A DNA stretch of 64,000 nt, from NCBI RefSeq assembly GCF_002869965.1, contig NZ_PEBS01000011.1:38534-102533 (forward strand), written 5' to 3'. The DNA is from Janthinobacterium sp. ROICE36 (lineage in GTDB: Bacteria; Pseudomonadota; Gammaproteobacteria; Burkholderiales; Burkholderiaceae_D). Below the pieces are notes generated by a model. The model was given only the letters and a program-made list of their open reading frames with translations, was not told where the DNA came from and did no database searches. The position numbers and the translations under genes were made by a program. Shown here one piece after another: positions 53,700 through 63,779 of this stretch (its first letter is position 1; each line of letters starts with the position of its first letter).

Positions 53700-53992
53700 C
53701 CTTTCAGGTTGTCTACAAACCACTAGCGCAAATCGAGGCCGCAGAAGCCTATGTTTGGTACGCACGGCCCGAGATTGGTATGGGCGATGCGTTTTTAACC
53801 GAGCTGGCGCGCACGGACGGTTTTCTTGCAAACAATCCTCTCTTGTATCCTTGTATCGAGGATGAGATTCATAGGGCGAACTTGAGCCGTTTTCCGTTCT
53901 CGCTTTTCTTCGTCATTGATGGCGATGTCGTGAACGTGCTCTCATGTTTTCATCAGCATCGGGAGCCAAAAACACGGGCTCAGCTCCTTTAG
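53696..53992 (+). CDS. RelE/ParE-family toxin
   Basis: 98 residues with the ParE/RelE plan: FQVVYKPLAQIEAAEAYVWY at the N-terminus, ELARTDGFLANNPLLYPCIE in the middle, and FPFSLFFVIDGDVVNVLSCFHQHREP at the end (the strand and conserved His/Arg tail of the family). Acts on gyrase or ribosome-bound mRNA in known members. Located next to the right attachment site, it may stabilise the prophage. Confidence 0.82.
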   Translation: MTFQVVYKPLAQIEAAEAYVWYARPEIGMGDAFLTELARTDGFLANNPLLYPCIEDEIHRANLSRFPFSLFFVIDGDVVNVLSCFHQHREPKTRAQLL

Positions 53993-54000
53993 TTGAAGTG

Positions 54001-54018
54001 GTTCAACAAAGGTTCAAC
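54001..54018. repeat. Paired GTTCAAC repeats, right end (putative integrase arm sites)
   Basis: GTTCAAC at 54001-54007 and 54012-54018, again 11 bases start-to-start, matching the pair at 42623-42640. Confidence 0.6.
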
Positions 54019-54110
54019 GGGGTAGTTAGATAACGGTACTGTAATGGTGGATGACGCGCCGTAAGTCTTTGTATAGTAGGGCATTGTTGCACGTTGTTGC
54101 GCAACGCTAA

Positions 54111-54158
54111 GGACTCATAATCCGTTGGTGCCGTGTTCGACTCACGGGAGGCCCACCA
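54111..54158 (+). repeat. attR: second copy of the 48-bp tRNA-Ile2 3' half
   Basis: Identical to 42506-42553. Lacks the 5' half of the tRNA, so it is not a functional tRNA gene. Marks the right end of the prophage. Confidence 0.95.
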
Positions 54159-54179
54159 GAATTTAGCAGCAATAGAATG

Positions 54180-54210
54180 AGCCCCGGCGGGTGACTGCCG
54201 GGGCTTTTTT
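54180..54210 (+). terminator. Original tRNA-Ile2 terminator, displaced by the prophage
   Basis: AGCCCCGGC-GGGTGACT-GCCGGGGCT then six T, 21 bases past attR. Before integration this would have stood just downstream of the tRNA gene. Confidence 0.8.
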
Positions 54211-54260
54211 CGTGCTGTCGTACAATCGCGGCTTGGTGCTTTGATGAAGGATGAAACGAG

Positions 54261-54596
54261 ATGACGGCTGAAGTGAAGATTGACGATATCGTGGTGGGTG
54301 ACGGCAAGGCGGCGGTACGCGGCGCGCTGATTACCGCGCATTACCGGGGCTGGCTGGAAGATGGCACGGAGTTTGATTCGTCGCATCAGCGGGGTGAGCC
54401 TTTCCGCTGTGTGTTGAGCAATAACAAGGTCATTCAAGGCTGGATTTTGGGTTTGCACGGCATGCAAGTGGGTGGCACGCGCAAGTTGTGGGTGCCGGCG
54501 CATCTGGCGTATGGCGAGCGGCAGGTGGGTTTGATTCCGCCGAATTCCAATCTGGTGTTCGAGATTGAGTTGCTGGAAGTGCTGACGCGCGATTGA
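54261..54596 (+). CDS. FKBP-type peptidyl-prolyl isomerase
   Basis: 111 residues, a single FKBP domain with no signal peptide: ALITAHYRGWLEDGTEFDSS, VIQGWILGLHGMQVGGTRKL, IPPNSNLVFEIELLEV. Cytoplasmic prolyl isomerase and folding helper. ATG follows GAAACGAG. Separated from the prophage only by the tRNA remnant and its terminator. Confidence 0.92.
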   Translation: MTAEVKIDDIVVGDGKAAVRGALITAHYRGWLEDGTEFDSSHQRGEPFRCVLSNNKVIQGWILGLHGMQVGGTRKLWVPAHLAYGERQVGLIPPNSNLVFEIELLEVLTRD

Positions 54597-54612
54597 TGTC
54601 TGGATGGTGTAG

Positions 54613-55089
54613 TCAGGCGGATACGACGCCGACTTTTTTCAGCAGTAGTTGCTCGACATCGGCGCGCAGCGCCTGCTGGGTGGGGAAGTTGGCATAGCGT
54701 AAGGTGACATACCCTGCCAGCCTGAGCATGGCGTCGCGCTCCTTGTCCTGGCGTTCGCGGCCGGCGTGGCTGCTGTCGTCGAGTTCGATGACGGCGATGA
54801 CGTGCAGTTGCTGGCTGCACAGGACAAAATCGGCCACCTTGCGGTCGAAATGGTTTCTGTTTGCCCATCCCTTCGCCGTCACCAGCGCGGAAAACGCCAC
54901 TTGTGCCAGCACCGTGCATTCCAGCACGGTCGTTTGCAGCAGCTGGTACATCTGCTGCTCGCGCGTCGTCATGACGGGTTTTCTGTGCAGCCTCAATGGC
55001 TTGCGCGACTTGGCAGCCTGGCGCGTGGCCAGCATGGCAACGAAGAGGATCAAGATCGCGATGGCGAGCAGGGCGGTGTAGGAAGGCAT
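54613..55089 (-). CDS. DUF2726 domain protein with N-terminal membrane anchor
   Basis: 158 residues. An N-terminal helix (ALLAIAILILFVAMLATRQA) is followed by a DUF2726 domain: REQQMYQLLQ, FDRKVADFVLCSQQLHVIAVIELDDSSHAGRERQDKERD (key parts DFVLC and ELDDSSH). That core resembles a restriction-endonuclease-like fold with D..ExD-type acids, so nuclease ancestry is plausible. Function unknown. Convergent with the FKBP gene. Confidence 0.82.
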   Translation of the reverse strand: MPSYTALLAIAILILFVAMLATRQAAKSRKPLRLHRKPVMTTREQQMYQLLQTTVLECTVLAQVAFSALVTAKGWANRNHFDRKVADFVLCSQQLHVIAVIELDDSSHAGRERQDKERDAMLRLAGYVTLRYANFPTQQALRADVEQLLLKKVGVVSA

Positions 55090-55186
55090 GGGCTGGCACC
55101 AGGATGGACGAGTCCTGATGGTACGCGAACAGCGGCGTGTTTTCGTGCCGCTGCCAGCGTATTTCAGGTGGTGCGCTTGTGGAAGA

Positions 55187-55900
55187 TCAAGCCTGCTTCA
55201 GCTTGACTTGCATCAGGTCCAGCGCTGGCACGATGTCATGCAGGCTGGCCACTTCGCAAGTGGGGACGGCGGCCGAGGTATTGGCCATGCTGTCCGGGTT
55301 GAACCAGCAACTGGCTATGCCGTAGCGGTTGGCGCCGAGGATGTCGGCGTCCAGGCGGTCGCCGATGATGATCGTTGTTTCCTTGTGGAATGCTCGCGCC
55401 ATGTTGGCGGCGTATTCGAAGAAGCGCACGTCCGGCTTGGCGTGGCCGCACGCTTCGGAGGTGGCGACGAAGGAAATATAGTCGCTCAGGCCGGAGGCGG
55501 CGATACGGCGGTTCTGGATGGACTCTACGCCGTTGGTGATGATGCCCACTTCGCCGATGCGCGACAGGGTTTCGCATACTTGCTTGGCGCCATCGATGAG
55601 CACGACCGTGTCCGGCAGCGATTCCAGATACAAGCGGCTGGCCGTTTCCGGGTCCATGGCTATGCCATTCAGGGCAAACGTCTTGCGGAACCGTTCTACC
55701 TTCAGGAAATCCTTGCTCACCTCACCCGTTTCGAAACGTTTCCACAGGTCGACGTTTATTGCCTGGTAGTGGGTGAACAGCCCGTCGATGCCGTCGCGCA
55801 AGCCCAGTTCGTGCATGGTATGCAGGAACGAGCGCTTTTCGGATGCCCTGAAATCGAGCAGGGTATCGTCCAGGTCAAACAGGAATAATTTGTATTTCAT
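55187..55900 (-). CDS. HAD hydrolase, YjjG-type pyrimidine nucleotidase
   Basis: 237 residues. HAD motif I FLFDLDDTLLDF at the N-terminus, motif II GIITNG around residue 113, motif III Lys in CGHAKPDVRFFEYA, motif IV IGDRLDADILGANRYG. The cap and overall pattern fit the YjjG noncanonical nucleotidase subgroup, which cleaves damaged dUMP/dTMP-like nucleotides. Start at 55900 (MKYKLFLFDL); a longer frame to 56398 would be antisense to pdxJ and is rejected. Confidence 0.9.
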   Translation of the reverse strand: MKYKLFLFDLDDTLLDFRASEKRSFLHTMHELGLRDGIDGLFTHYQAINVDLWKRFETGEVSKDFLKVERFRKTFALNGIAMDPETASRLYLESLPDTVVLIDGAKQVCETLSRIGEVGIITNGVESIQNRRIAASGLSDYISFVATSEACGHAKPDVRFFEYAANMARAFHKETTIIIGDRLDADILGANRYGIASCWFNPDSMANTSAAVPTCEVASLHDIVPALDLMQVKLKQA

Positions 55901-56029
55901 GGCATGTTGTTGAAAGTGTGGAACTTGTCTTGCATCGTAGCACGTAGCGCTGAATTCGGTTGGCCGTGCCCTGCGCGGGCGATCCGCTACAATCGCTGCC
56001 AGACCCGTCACTTTCACTCCATTCCTCCC

Positions 56030-56755
56030 ATGACCCAGCTCTCCGTCAACGTCAATAAAATCGCCTTGCTGCGCAATGCGCGCGGCCGCAATTTCCCGGA
56101 CCTGCTCGCGTTTTCCGCGCGCTTTCTCGACTTGGGGGCTGCCGGCATTACCTTGCACCCGCGCCCGGACCAGCGCCATGCGCGCTACGATGATGTTGCC
56201 CCATTGCAGCGCCTGTGCGCGGAGCGGGGACGCGAGCTGAATGTGGAGGGCTATCCGGCGGCGGAATTTTTGCAGGTGGTAAAAGTCGCCCGCCCGGCGC
56301 AATGCACGCTGGTGCCTGACATGCCGGGGCAGCTGACGTCCGATCACGGCTGGGACATCGAGCAGCATGCGGCGCTGTTGCGTCCCGCCATTGCGCAATT
56401 GAACGACTTGGGCGTCCGCGTCAGCTTGTTTGTCGATGCCGATTGCCCGGCGCTGGAATGGGCGCGCGAGGTGGGGGCCGCGCGCGTTGAACTGTACACG
56501 GAACGGTTTGCCGAGAGTTATGGCGGCGCGCAGGCCGATGCCGTATTTGAAACGTATTTACAGGCGGCGCGGCGGGCACAGGCGCTGGGCCTGGGCGTGA
56601 ATGCCGGGCACGACCTCGATTTGCGCAACCTGGCGCGCTTCCTGGACATTCCCGGCATCCTGGAAGTGTCGATCGGCCATGCGCTGATGGTTGAATGCAT
56701 CGAGCAGGGCATGGATAAGGTGCTGGGCCGTTACCTTGAGATATGTCAATCGTAG
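56030..56755 (+). CDS. pdxJ: Pyridoxine 5'-phosphate synthase
   Basis: 241 residues, full length. Signatures: LSVNVNKIALLRNARG, GAAGITLHPRPDQRH, LNVEGYPAAEF, LVPDMPGQLTSDHGW, GVRVSLFVDADCPALEWA, LGVNAGHDLDLRNL, EVSIGHALMVECI. PdxJ condenses 1-deoxyxylulose-5-phosphate with amino-acetone phosphate in vitamin B6 synthesis. The ATG at 56030 is used because the upstream in-frame part does not resemble the family. Stands alone, divergent from the nucleotidase gene. Confidence 0.96.
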   Translation: MTQLSVNVNKIALLRNARGRNFPDLLAFSARFLDLGAAGITLHPRPDQRHARYDDVAPLQRLCAERGRELNVEGYPAAEFLQVVKVARPAQCTLVPDMPGQLTSDHGWDIEQHAALLRPAIAQLNDLGVRVSLFVDADCPALEWAREVGAARVELYTERFAESYGGAQADAVFETYLQAARRAQALGLGVNAGHDLDLRNLARFLDIPGILEVSIGHALMVECIEQGMDKVLGRYLEICQS

Positions 56756-56888
56756 GCACCTTGGGTGGCGACGCTGGCCGGCCGCTACAGCCTGAGCGGG
56801 ACTGGCCCTTCTTCGCTGCCGTTTCCAGCGAGCACCCGGCACTGGCGCAGGGGCGAGGATGGGTTAGTGCCAGATGCTTGAGTGACGT

Positions 56889-57380
56889 TTACCTATCCAC
56901 CCACCAGTTGAGCAAGGTCTCATCGTCGTCGTCATCGAGGTTGACGTAGATATTGGCGAAGTACCATTCCACGCCCGTCGCCGTGCGGAAGGCATCGAAG
57001 GGACCGTTGACGTTGTAGATGCCGTGGTGTCCCGGCACGCTGAAGGTAAGATTGCCCTTGTACTGGCCGTCCAGGGTGCCGCCCAGCTGGCTTTGCACGT
57101 CGCGTTCGAGCTGGTCCACTGCTTCTTGCGGCACATCGTCAGCGTAGATCTGGATGCAGAAGTTGCCGCCGCGCGTTAATACTTCGGCGGGGGCCAGTGG
57201 GTCGGCAATGTTGACGATGTCGCCGCGCGCCAGGTTCAGGGTCAGGCCGGGCGAGGCCAGCAGTTCGTAGACGTGCTCGTCAATCTGGCGTGCCGGCAGG
57301 GTTTCATACACGGGGCCGTCGGTGTTTTCACCTGCCAGTACGCGGATATGCGGCAAGCCTACACAATTGATATCTTCCAT
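56889..57380 (-). CDS. DUF4265-like protein
   Basis: 163 residues. The N-terminal ~110 residues (EHVYELLASPGLTLNLARGD, VLTRGGNFCIQIYADD) resemble DUF4265, small proteins with a beta core, while the C-terminal ~55 residues end in a very acidic patch (NLDDDDDETLLNW). Cytoplasmic, function unknown. Start ATG 57380. Assignment by eye is tentative. Confidence 0.65.
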   Translation of the reverse strand: MEDINCVGLPHIRVLAGENTDGPVYETLPARQIDEHVYELLASPGLTLNLARGDIVNIADPLAPAEVLTRGGNFCIQIYADDVPQEAVDQLERDVQSQLGGTLDGQYKGNLTFSVPGHHGIYNVNGPFDAFRTATGVEWYFANIYVNLDDDDDETLLNWWVDR

Positions 57381-57501
57381 TCATTCTTTCATCGTACCGG
57401 CGCCATGCGTTGCGCGCCGCGCCAGGGAGGGGGTTATCGCAATATTGTACCGGGTACGTGCCGGCTGGCGGGGTACGCAACGGTGCAAACGAGGAGAGTC
57501 C

Positions 57502-58011
57502 ATGGAGAAAGTGGTGCAGGCAGGCGGCTGTTTATGTGGCGCCGTGCGCTCCGAAGTGACAGGCGAAGGCAGCAATTCGCACTGCTGCTCGTGCCGCAAT
57601 TGCCACCAGCACACGGGCGCGCCGACGGTGGCGTGCGTGGAGTTTGCGCGTGATCAAGTGCGCTGGACGGGCACGGCCGGTGCACCGGCCACTTACCATT
57701 CTTCCGCGTATTCCAGCCGGGCCTTTTGCGCCGCTCGCGGCAGTTGCATCGGCGCCATCGACGATGCGCCCACGGTAGCCTTGCTGGTGGGCAGTTTTGA
57801 TGATACTGCCCAGGCTGCCTTTAAGCCCGAGTACCACTCGTTTGACGATGCCAGACCGGGTGGGTGGTCGCCAGCACCGTTGCTGATGAGCCGCGTCTGG
57901 CGTGTGGCACAGCGCCGCGTGTCTGAAACCGGCCTGCGGGCATCGTGCGAAACCTGGTGCATGCGCCGGAATGAAAAAAGCACGCCGAAGCGTGCTCGCG
58001 CTGATGACTAG
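57502..58011 (+). CDS. GFA-family zinc protein with an altered zinc site
   Basis: 169 residues. GGCLCGAVRSEV at the N-terminus and SHCCSCRNCHQHTGAP are the zinc-binding motifs of the glutathione-dependent formaldehyde-activating (Gfa/CENP-V) family. The later FCxxCG motif reads FCAARGSC, i.e. the second cysteine is Arg (CGC where TGC is expected). The C-terminal third diverges from the family. It may be catalytically impaired or recently decaying. Start ATG 57502 follows GAGGAGAG. Confidence 0.75.
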   Translation: MEKVVQAGGCLCGAVRSEVTGEGSNSHCCSCRNCHQHTGAPTVACVEFARDQVRWTGTAGAPATYHSSAYSSRAFCAARGSCIGAIDDAPTVALLVGSFDDTAQAAFKPEYHSFDDARPGGWSPAPLLMSRVWRVAQRRVSETGLRASCETWCMRRNEKSTPKRARADD

Positions 58012-58021
58012 CGCTGATGAC

Positions 58022-58828
58022 TTAGTTATGAGTGCTGATGCCGCTGCGAAACTGCTCGAAACCGGCACGGGCGGCCTTGTAGCAATTGCCGGCGGCCGCT
58101 TCCAGGCCTTCGCGGTCGAGCACTTCGACCGTGCCGCGGCGGTACTGGATCAAGCCTTCGTCCTGCAGCTTGCGGGCCGTGACGGTGACGCTTTCGCGGC
58201 GCACGCCCAGCATGTTGGCCATGGTGTCTTGCGTAACTTTTAGCTCGTTCGACAGGGAACGGTCAAGGCGGTCCAGCAGCCAGCGGCACAGTTTTTGTTC
58301 GATGCTGCAATGACGGCCGCCCACCACGTTCTGTGCCATTTGCGCAAACATGGCGCTGGTGTAGCGCATCAGCAATTGTGCCAGCGCACCGCCCTCATTG
58401 AACACTTCACGCAGGAAGGCAGTTTTCAGGCGGTAGCCGTAGCCAGCGGTCTGTACGATGGCGGTGCAAGTGGCGCGCTCGGCTTCGTACAGCACCACGC
58501 CAGCGACACCTTCGCGGCCAATGACGGCGATCTCGGTGGTGGCGCCGTCTTCCATCACATACAGCAGGGAAACGATGGCGTTGGTGGGAAAATACGTGTA
58601 TTCAATCTTGCCGCCGCAATCGAACAGGTGCTTGCCAGCAGGCAAAGCGACCAGCTCCAACTGGCAAAACAGGCGCTCCAGATCGGCGCGCGACAAGGCG
58701 CGCAGCAATTCGTTCTGTTGCGCGCCCGTGATGCTGATCATGGGCGTTGTTGGCGCGGCTTGCCAGTTGTGCTGGGCTGCGGCGTGGCTATTCGTTGCTG
58801 GGGTCAGGTTGCTATAAGCTTTGTACAT
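58022..58828 (-). CDS. Crp/Fnr family transcriptional regulator
   Basis: 268 residues. A cyclic-nucleotide-binding-like domain (LVALPAGKHLFDCGGKIEYTYFP to EIAVIGREGVAGV) and a C-terminal winged helix with HTH KVTQDTMANMLGVRRESVTVTARKL. It lacks the four N-terminal cysteines of Fnr and the canonical cAMP pocket arginine/serine set, so the ligand is unknown. The first ~28 residues vary; the ATG at 58738-58740 (MISITGAQQ) is an alternative start. Convergent with the GFA gene. Confidence 0.9.
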   Translation of the reverse strand: MYKAYSNLTPATNSHAAAQHNWQAAPTTPMISITGAQQNELLRALSRADLERLFCQLELVALPAGKHLFDCGGKIEYTYFPTNAIVSLLYVMEDGATTEIAVIGREGVAGVVLYEAERATCTAIVQTAGYGYRLKTAFLREVFNEGGALAQLLMRYTSAMFAQMAQNVVGGRHCSIEQKLCRWLLDRLDRSLSNELKVTQDTMANMLGVRRESVTVTARKLQDEGLIQYRRGTVEVLDREGLEAAAGNCYKAARAGFEQFRSGISTHN

Positions 58829-59295
58829 GGTAGGGCCTCATTTTCTGATTTTGTTGGATGGCGCTGCTTTTCTGGCTTGCTAGCGTTGTGCTGAATCTTG
58901 TATCCACTATAGGACGAGGGGGCGTGGGCGGCCATCGGATGAGCCGACGCGCTTATGTAGGCTAGGAACATTGCCTCGTGTCATCCGACTCCTACGCCTG
59001 CTTCTGCATTTCCCTGTAGAAACAATGGTGCCTGGGAAATAATGCGACACGCTGCCCGCTACACGCGAACTATAGACACAGGCAGCGGTCCAACCACTGT
59101 GCGTGGAAGTACAACGGCAATAAAATATTGCCTCTCGGAAATTTGATGCGCATTTCGATAGGAGTTGCTGTGCTTGCTCTGCAACCTTGCTCACTTCCGC
59201 TCCATCCCGCCCTCATTGCGCGCGCTGCGCCGCGCATGTGCCGGTGCGCGCGCCTGTCTGGTCTGGTTTCCCCGTTTAATGAAGGAAAGCAAGGC
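58829..59295. other. Intergenic region between Crp/Fnr regulator and chemoreceptor
   Basis: About 470 bases holding the divergent promoters. No gene is recognised. AAGGAAAG at 59281-59288 is the ribosome site of the damaged chemoreceptor gene. Confidence 0.4.
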
Positions 59296-60891
59296 ATGAA
59301 ATGGTTTTTGATCTGAAAATTGCCACCAAGCTAATTTTGTCGTTTGGTGCCGTGCTGGTATTGACGGCGGCGTTGGGCGTGTCGGCGATCTTTTCCATGG
59401 CGCGCATCAATAGCGCGTCGACGGACCTGTCCACCAACTCGATGCCCAGCGTGCTGGCAGCCATGTCCATGCGCAGCGATGTCAGTGATTTCCGCCACCG
59501 GGAACTGGCGCACATGCTGGCCGCGCAGGATGCCGACATGGCGCAGAATGAAACGCGCATGACGGAAACGCAGACCAAGCTGAAGGCCGATGGCGACAAC
59601 TACCGTCGCCTGATTTGCGAACCGGGCGAGCAGGAAGTCTTCGAGCGCTTCCTGGCGCTCAACGATGAATTCATGCGCCTGCACGCAATCATGCTGAGCC
59701 TGTCGCGCGAGATGAAGAAGGAAGAGGCGCTCGCGCTGGCCGTGGGGCCGTCGGCCAAGGTCATGGCAGACATGATGGTGGCCCTGGATAAACTGGTGTC
59801 CATTAACACGGACGGCGGCGTGCGCGCGAGTGCCAGCGCCGATGCAAGGTATGCGGCCTCGCGCGCCAGCCTGATCGGCTTGCTGGCGGGCATCGTCGTC
59901 CTCGGCATGCTGCTGGCGCTGTGGGTGGCGCGCCAGGTGGCGGCCGGCGACTTGACGGCGCATATCGTTGTGCAATCGCAAGATGAAACAGGGCAATTGA
60001 TGCAGGCCCTGAAGGACATGAATGCCCGCCTGCAGAACCTGGTGGGCCAGGTGTGCAGCGGCACCGATACCATCGCTACGGCGTCGAGCCAGATTGCCGC
60101 CGGCAACCAGGATTTGTCGTCGCGCACGGAAGAGCAGGCCAGTTCGCTGGAAGAGACGGCTTCCTCTATGGAAGAGCTGACCTCGACCGTCAAACAGAAT
60201 GCGGACAATGCGCGCCAGGCCAACACCATGGCGCTGATCTCGTCGAGCATCGTCATCGAAGGCGGCAAGGTCGTCAGCGGAGTGGTGGGCACGATGGCGT
60301 CGATCAATGCCTCGTCGCGCAAGATCGTCGACATCATCGCCGTCATCGACGGCATTGCTTTCCAGACCAAATATTCTGACCCTGAATGCCGCCGTCGAGG
60401 CCACCGAAATGCGCAACCTGGCACAGCGCTCGGCTGCGGCGGCCAAGGATATCAAGGTCCTGATCGGTGATTCGGTCGAGAAAGTCGAGGCGGGATCGGT
60501 GCTGGTGGACCAGGCGGGTCGCACGATGGAGGACATCGTTGCCAGCATCACCCGCGTGACGGACATCATGAGCGAGATCACTGCCGCCAGCAGCGAGCAG
60601 AGCGCCGGTATCGAGCAAGTCAACCAGGCCATCGCCCAGATGGACCAGGTGACGCAGCAAAATGCGGCCCTGGTGGAAGAGGCGGCCGCAGCGGCCGAAG
60701 CTATGCAGGAGCAGGCGGCCAGCCTGAGCGCCGTGGTCAGCATCTTCAAGCTCGACGTTACCAGCGCCGCCGTGAGCTGGCCGCGCGCGCCAGTCAGGGC
60801 GCAGGCAGTCGTCGCCCCCGTACCGGTGTCGCGTGAATTGGCCAGCACGGCGCGTCGCATGGCGCCAGTGGATGAGTCGGAAAGCTTTTAA
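59296..60891 (+). pseudogene. Methyl-accepting chemotaxis protein, multiply damaged
   Basis: A chemoreceptor with a 4-helix-bundle sensor between TM1 (KLILSFGAVLVLTAALGVSA) and TM2 (LIGLLAGIVVLGMLLALWVA), HAMP and signalling domain. Visible lesions: (1) ATG 59296 with a good ribosome site gives only MKWFLI then stop, while one more T in the T5 run would read MKWFFDLKIATKL; (2) HAMP lacks its first helix near 59927-59936, TM2 running directly into VAAGDLTAHI; (3) one extra A at 60369-60371 shifts frame in the conserved [14 protein letters not shown]; (4) about 14 residues at the CheA/CheW-binding hairpin tip are missing at 60400-60405 (NAAVEA joined to [10 protein letters not shown]). Not expected to signal. 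Confidence 0.85.
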
Positions 60892-60899
60892 TTAAGAAA

Positions 60900-61193
60900 T
60901 TAAGCGCGCTTGCGCGGTGTTCTGATGCTTTGGGTGGCACGCGCGGCAGCGGCTTGCTGGCGCTGTTGCCAGGCCCTCAGGGCCTCTTCGTAGGCGGCCA
61001 GGTGTTCCTGGTACATTTCCAGCACGCAAAAGGTGCAACCGCTGTGGCAACACTCGTCATTGCCCGGCTTGCTGGGTGCTTGCGGTTGCGGATCGTGGGG
61101 TAAAGGCGGGTTGGGCATAGTGGCGACAGGGGACGGCGGAGCTGGCATCATACGGCATTCCGGCGTGCCATTACTGGAACGCTTTTTGCTCAA
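60900..61193 (-). CDS. Oxidoreductase-like domain protein (Oxidored-like family)
   Basis: Up to 97 residues. The core CCHSGCTFCVLEMYQEHLAA followed by EEALRAW is the oxidoreductase-like domain (PF09791-type), a small cysteine-rich module. The N-terminal part is proline-rich, and the C-terminus is basic (RTPRKRA). Start may be 61193 or 61118 (MPNPPLPHD). Function unknown. It converges on the chemoreceptor gene with an 8-base gap and is divergent from the helicase. Confidence 0.78.
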   Translation of the reverse strand: MSKKRSSNGTPECRMMPAPPSPVATMPNPPLPHDPQPQAPSKPGNDECCHSGCTFCVLEMYQEHLAAYEEALRAWQQRQQAAAARATQSIRTPRKRA

Positions 61194-61469
61194 AAATCAC
61201 GGTTTCCGTGTACAGTTGCGGTGAATTAGGGTATCGTTTACAGCACTGATATTGTATCTTCTGCGCGCGATGTTCCGCCGGCGCGATCTCCGCCGCCATC
61301 GCAGCACATCTCTTCGACGCTCCCGCATACGCCCTACAGCATGTCCCGGAGCACGGAGGTGCCGCAAGAACTATGATCCATGGCTTGCAAGACGGAGCTG
61401 CCTGTGCCCAGAAATGTTGTTTATTGAGAAAGCATGGCTTCCGCAGTGCGGAGGCACACCAGAAAATTT

Positions 61470-63014
<1,545 letters not shown>

Positions 63015-63101
63015 TGTCGTATGGAAAATGATGTAAGGCGCAGTCTTTATTCATGTTTTTGATATTGAATAACGCTTGCTTCCTGTCGGTCTGGAAGAGA
63101 T

Positions 63102-63128
63102 GCCCGCCCACCAAGGCGGGCTTTTTTT
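63102..63128 (+). terminator. Terminator of the helicase gene
   Basis: GCCCGCC-CACCAA-GGCGGGC followed by seven T (63122-63128). Confidence 0.9.
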
Positions 63129-63779
63129 GTCGCGGTATAAATATATTTTTTCGATATTCAAGCAACGCTCGGCAATTCTTTATGCCTATGATGATGAATG
63201 ATTAATTGAGACATACATCTTCATTTTTCATATCGTCAGGCTTGGGCTGCAGTTAATTGATTTTGTCTTTGCCCGTTATTTGATCGAACACCATATTCAA
63301 ATCCCTGTATTCTTTTGCGGCTATATCCCGCCTCTTTTTGCGGGAAGTACGGCGCGTGGGAAATTTCCATACCCCTCTTCAATGTGGCCCGGCCGCGGGC
63401 CGCTAGATGGCTGTGGTCCTGCCTGTGCTGTCGGTTTTGCCGTGTGATGCCGATGCTAACGGCAACAAGTTGCGGGAACGCTTTGGTGGTTGCCTTGCGG
63501 TACATCGGACTGCATGCGTAGCCGGAATTTTTTGTGACAAGGTGTAAGACCCTTTTTTTATTGGATAAAGCTGACATAGGCTATGGCTGAGCATAACTGT
63601 GAGCTATTGTTGAAAGTGCAACGCGTGTTTGGTCTTTTGCTGTGTTGCATGGCGTTGCCCTGACTATCCTGCGCGCATTGCGCCTCATGTGACAGCATCC
63701 TTGTGCACGAAAACACCACAGCGTATCTTTTCACTTGCCGCAAGTGTATTTTTCATGGCGTTATTCTGGTGCGCCATGA
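63129..63779. other. AT-rich region before the IS end, no gene recognised
   Basis: About 650 bases of lower-GC sequence with only short, unconvincing reading frames. It may include the outer end of the insertion sequence whose transposase begins beyond the window, but no inverted repeat could be identified with one end missing. Confidence 0.35.

Noticed and set aside
54111..54158. Second tRNA-Ile gene
   Set aside because: Only the 3' half is present (no 5' acceptor strand or D arm); it is the right attachment repeat.
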